Source: Fomitopsis serialis (Eukaryota > Basidiomycota > Agaricomycetes > Polyporales > Fomitopsidaceae). Taken from it: 30,089 nucleotides of DNA. The position numbers were made by a program, and so were the translations under genes. The stretch covers positions 1 to 30,089 of the forward strand of contig NW_025955408.1 of assembly GCF_022376445.1 (NCBI RefSeq), given 5' to 3'. Shown here in pieces: positions 29,488 through 30,089 of the stretch (the stretch's first letter is position 1; every line of letters starts with the position of its first letter). The notes below the pieces were generated by a model, which made no database searches, was not told where the DNA came from, and saw only the letters and a program-made list of their open reading frames with translations.

Positions 29488-29976
29488 ATGACTGGACTCC
29501 TCAGCGCTATGTTGCTGAGGGTCTGGGATTGTAAGTACTGATCAGTATTCGAGGTGGTGACTGATCAAGTCTACAGCCGTTGAGGACCGGTACGAAGGGC
29601 TGAAGCCAACTCGCTCGACGCCTTCGTGCGAAGGTGGACAGAAGCTGTCATCATACTCGGTGTAATCTTCCAACAAGCGCATACGGGAACGCTCGCTACG
29701 CAGCTGCTGACAGACTGACTCCCACTGACCGCGCGGAGAAGAAAAACCGGACGTGCGAAATCCGCTCCTCACATCATCGCCCAGCTTCGTGCGTGTGCAC
29801 TCAGCACCGCCGAACTTCGCCTCGCGTTGGGCCCAGAAAGGCGTGCAAAGAACGGCAGACACCCGGTCTCGAATTCTACAACGACGACGTAGGCGATCAA
29901 GGTGCCCGCGACTGGGGCTTGGACGATGGCTTGGGTGCCATGGAGCGCCGTAGCAAGCGGCCCCTCGAGGACCACG
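29488..29976. other. Unresolved right-hand stretch
   Basis: About 490 bp with open frames on both strands (155 codons on the minus strand at 29542-30009 is the longest). None has a recognisable motif or clean splice structure. Part may be the 3' end of the preceding gene. Confidence 0.4.
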
Positions 29977-30089
29977 ATGGCGAACGCGGGCGGGTCTGAA
30001 GGAAATCAAGATACGCCGTCAGGAATTCCTGGGAAGTCCTTGCAGCACACAATTCACAAGGCCCCTATCGCTCTGGCTGCTGACGACAC
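29977..30089 (+). CDS. Possible start of a gene leaving the window
   Basis: An ATG in a good context (ACCACGATGG) opens a frame that stays open to the right edge, 37 codons. It begins MANAGGSEGNQDTPSGIPG and is Gly/Ser-rich, then LQHTIHKAPIALAADD. The stretch is too short to recognise. It may equally be chance. Confidence 0.22.
   Translation, partial: MANAGGSEGNQDTPSGIPGKSLQHTIHKAPIALAADD

Noticed and set aside
29542..30009. 155-codon minus-strand frame
   Set aside because: No recognisable domain, Arg-rich composition typical of a shadow frame, no supporting context.
1..30089. Transposon, viral insertion, CRISPR, secondary-metabolite cluster
   Set aside because: No transposase, reverse transcriptase, terminal repeat, repeat-spacer array, PKS/NRPS or terpene-synthase sequence was seen.

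Overview
The window is nuclear DNA of a filamentous basidiomycete, probably an agaricomycete. Genes are packed on both strands and cut by many 40-70 nt introns, mostly with GTGCGT/GTGAGT/GTACGT donors and TAG/CAG acceptors. The gene set is eukaryotic and fungal: EF2, UTP11, DCAF11, TBL1/Sif2, PalI and the U2 snRNA. A polypore-like origin is suggested only by the style of the F-box/LRR protein. I see no prokaryotic features, CRISPR array, transposon or virus. Family assignments come from recognising the translated protein, not from a search.

Layout. 1-1563 (+): VHS/GAT adaptor protein (LSB5/GGA-like), cut by the left edge. 1887-3124 (-): UTP11, SSU processome. 3523-4867 (-): FAR1/WRKY-GCM1-like zinc-finger protein carrying two apparent one-base deletions. 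5116-6687 (-): F-box/LRR protein with an in-frame TGA. 7063-7251 (-): U2 snRNA with a TATA element. 7775-9287 (-): secreted, GPI-anchored PLC-like phosphodiesterase. 9601-10260 (+): PAP2 phosphatase. 10391-11595 (-): APH-like kinase. 11915-14892 (-): elongation factor 2, complete at 842 aa. 15553-16340 (+): GNAT acetyltransferase. 16656-18457 (+): PalI/Rim9-like membrane protein. 18816-20413 (-): agmatinase-type ureohydrolase with a signal peptide and a C-terminal RDEL. 20790-21749 (-): beta-trefoil (ricin-B-like) protein. 22173-24742 (-): DCAF11/WDR23 WD40 protein. 25698-27957 (+): TBL1/Sif2-like LisH-WD40 protein. 28470-29487 (+): unrecognised protein. The last 600 bp are unresolved.

The genes are mostly unrelated housekeeping or accessory genes with no sign of a co-regulated cluster. 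Two functional themes recur: gene expression (UTP11, U2, EF2) and ubiquitin/chromatin adaptors (F-box, DCAF11, TBL1). The most unusual points are an apparently ER-retained agmatinase, two GC-AG introns needed to restore conserved motifs, coding exons as short as 5, 14, 19, 20 and 21 nt, reading-frame lesions in two adjacent genes, and a cluster of Gcn4-type TGACTC sites between EF2 and the GNAT gene. Exon borders were set by hand from splice consensus, phase and protein continuity. For ten genes they sum to an integral reading frame.
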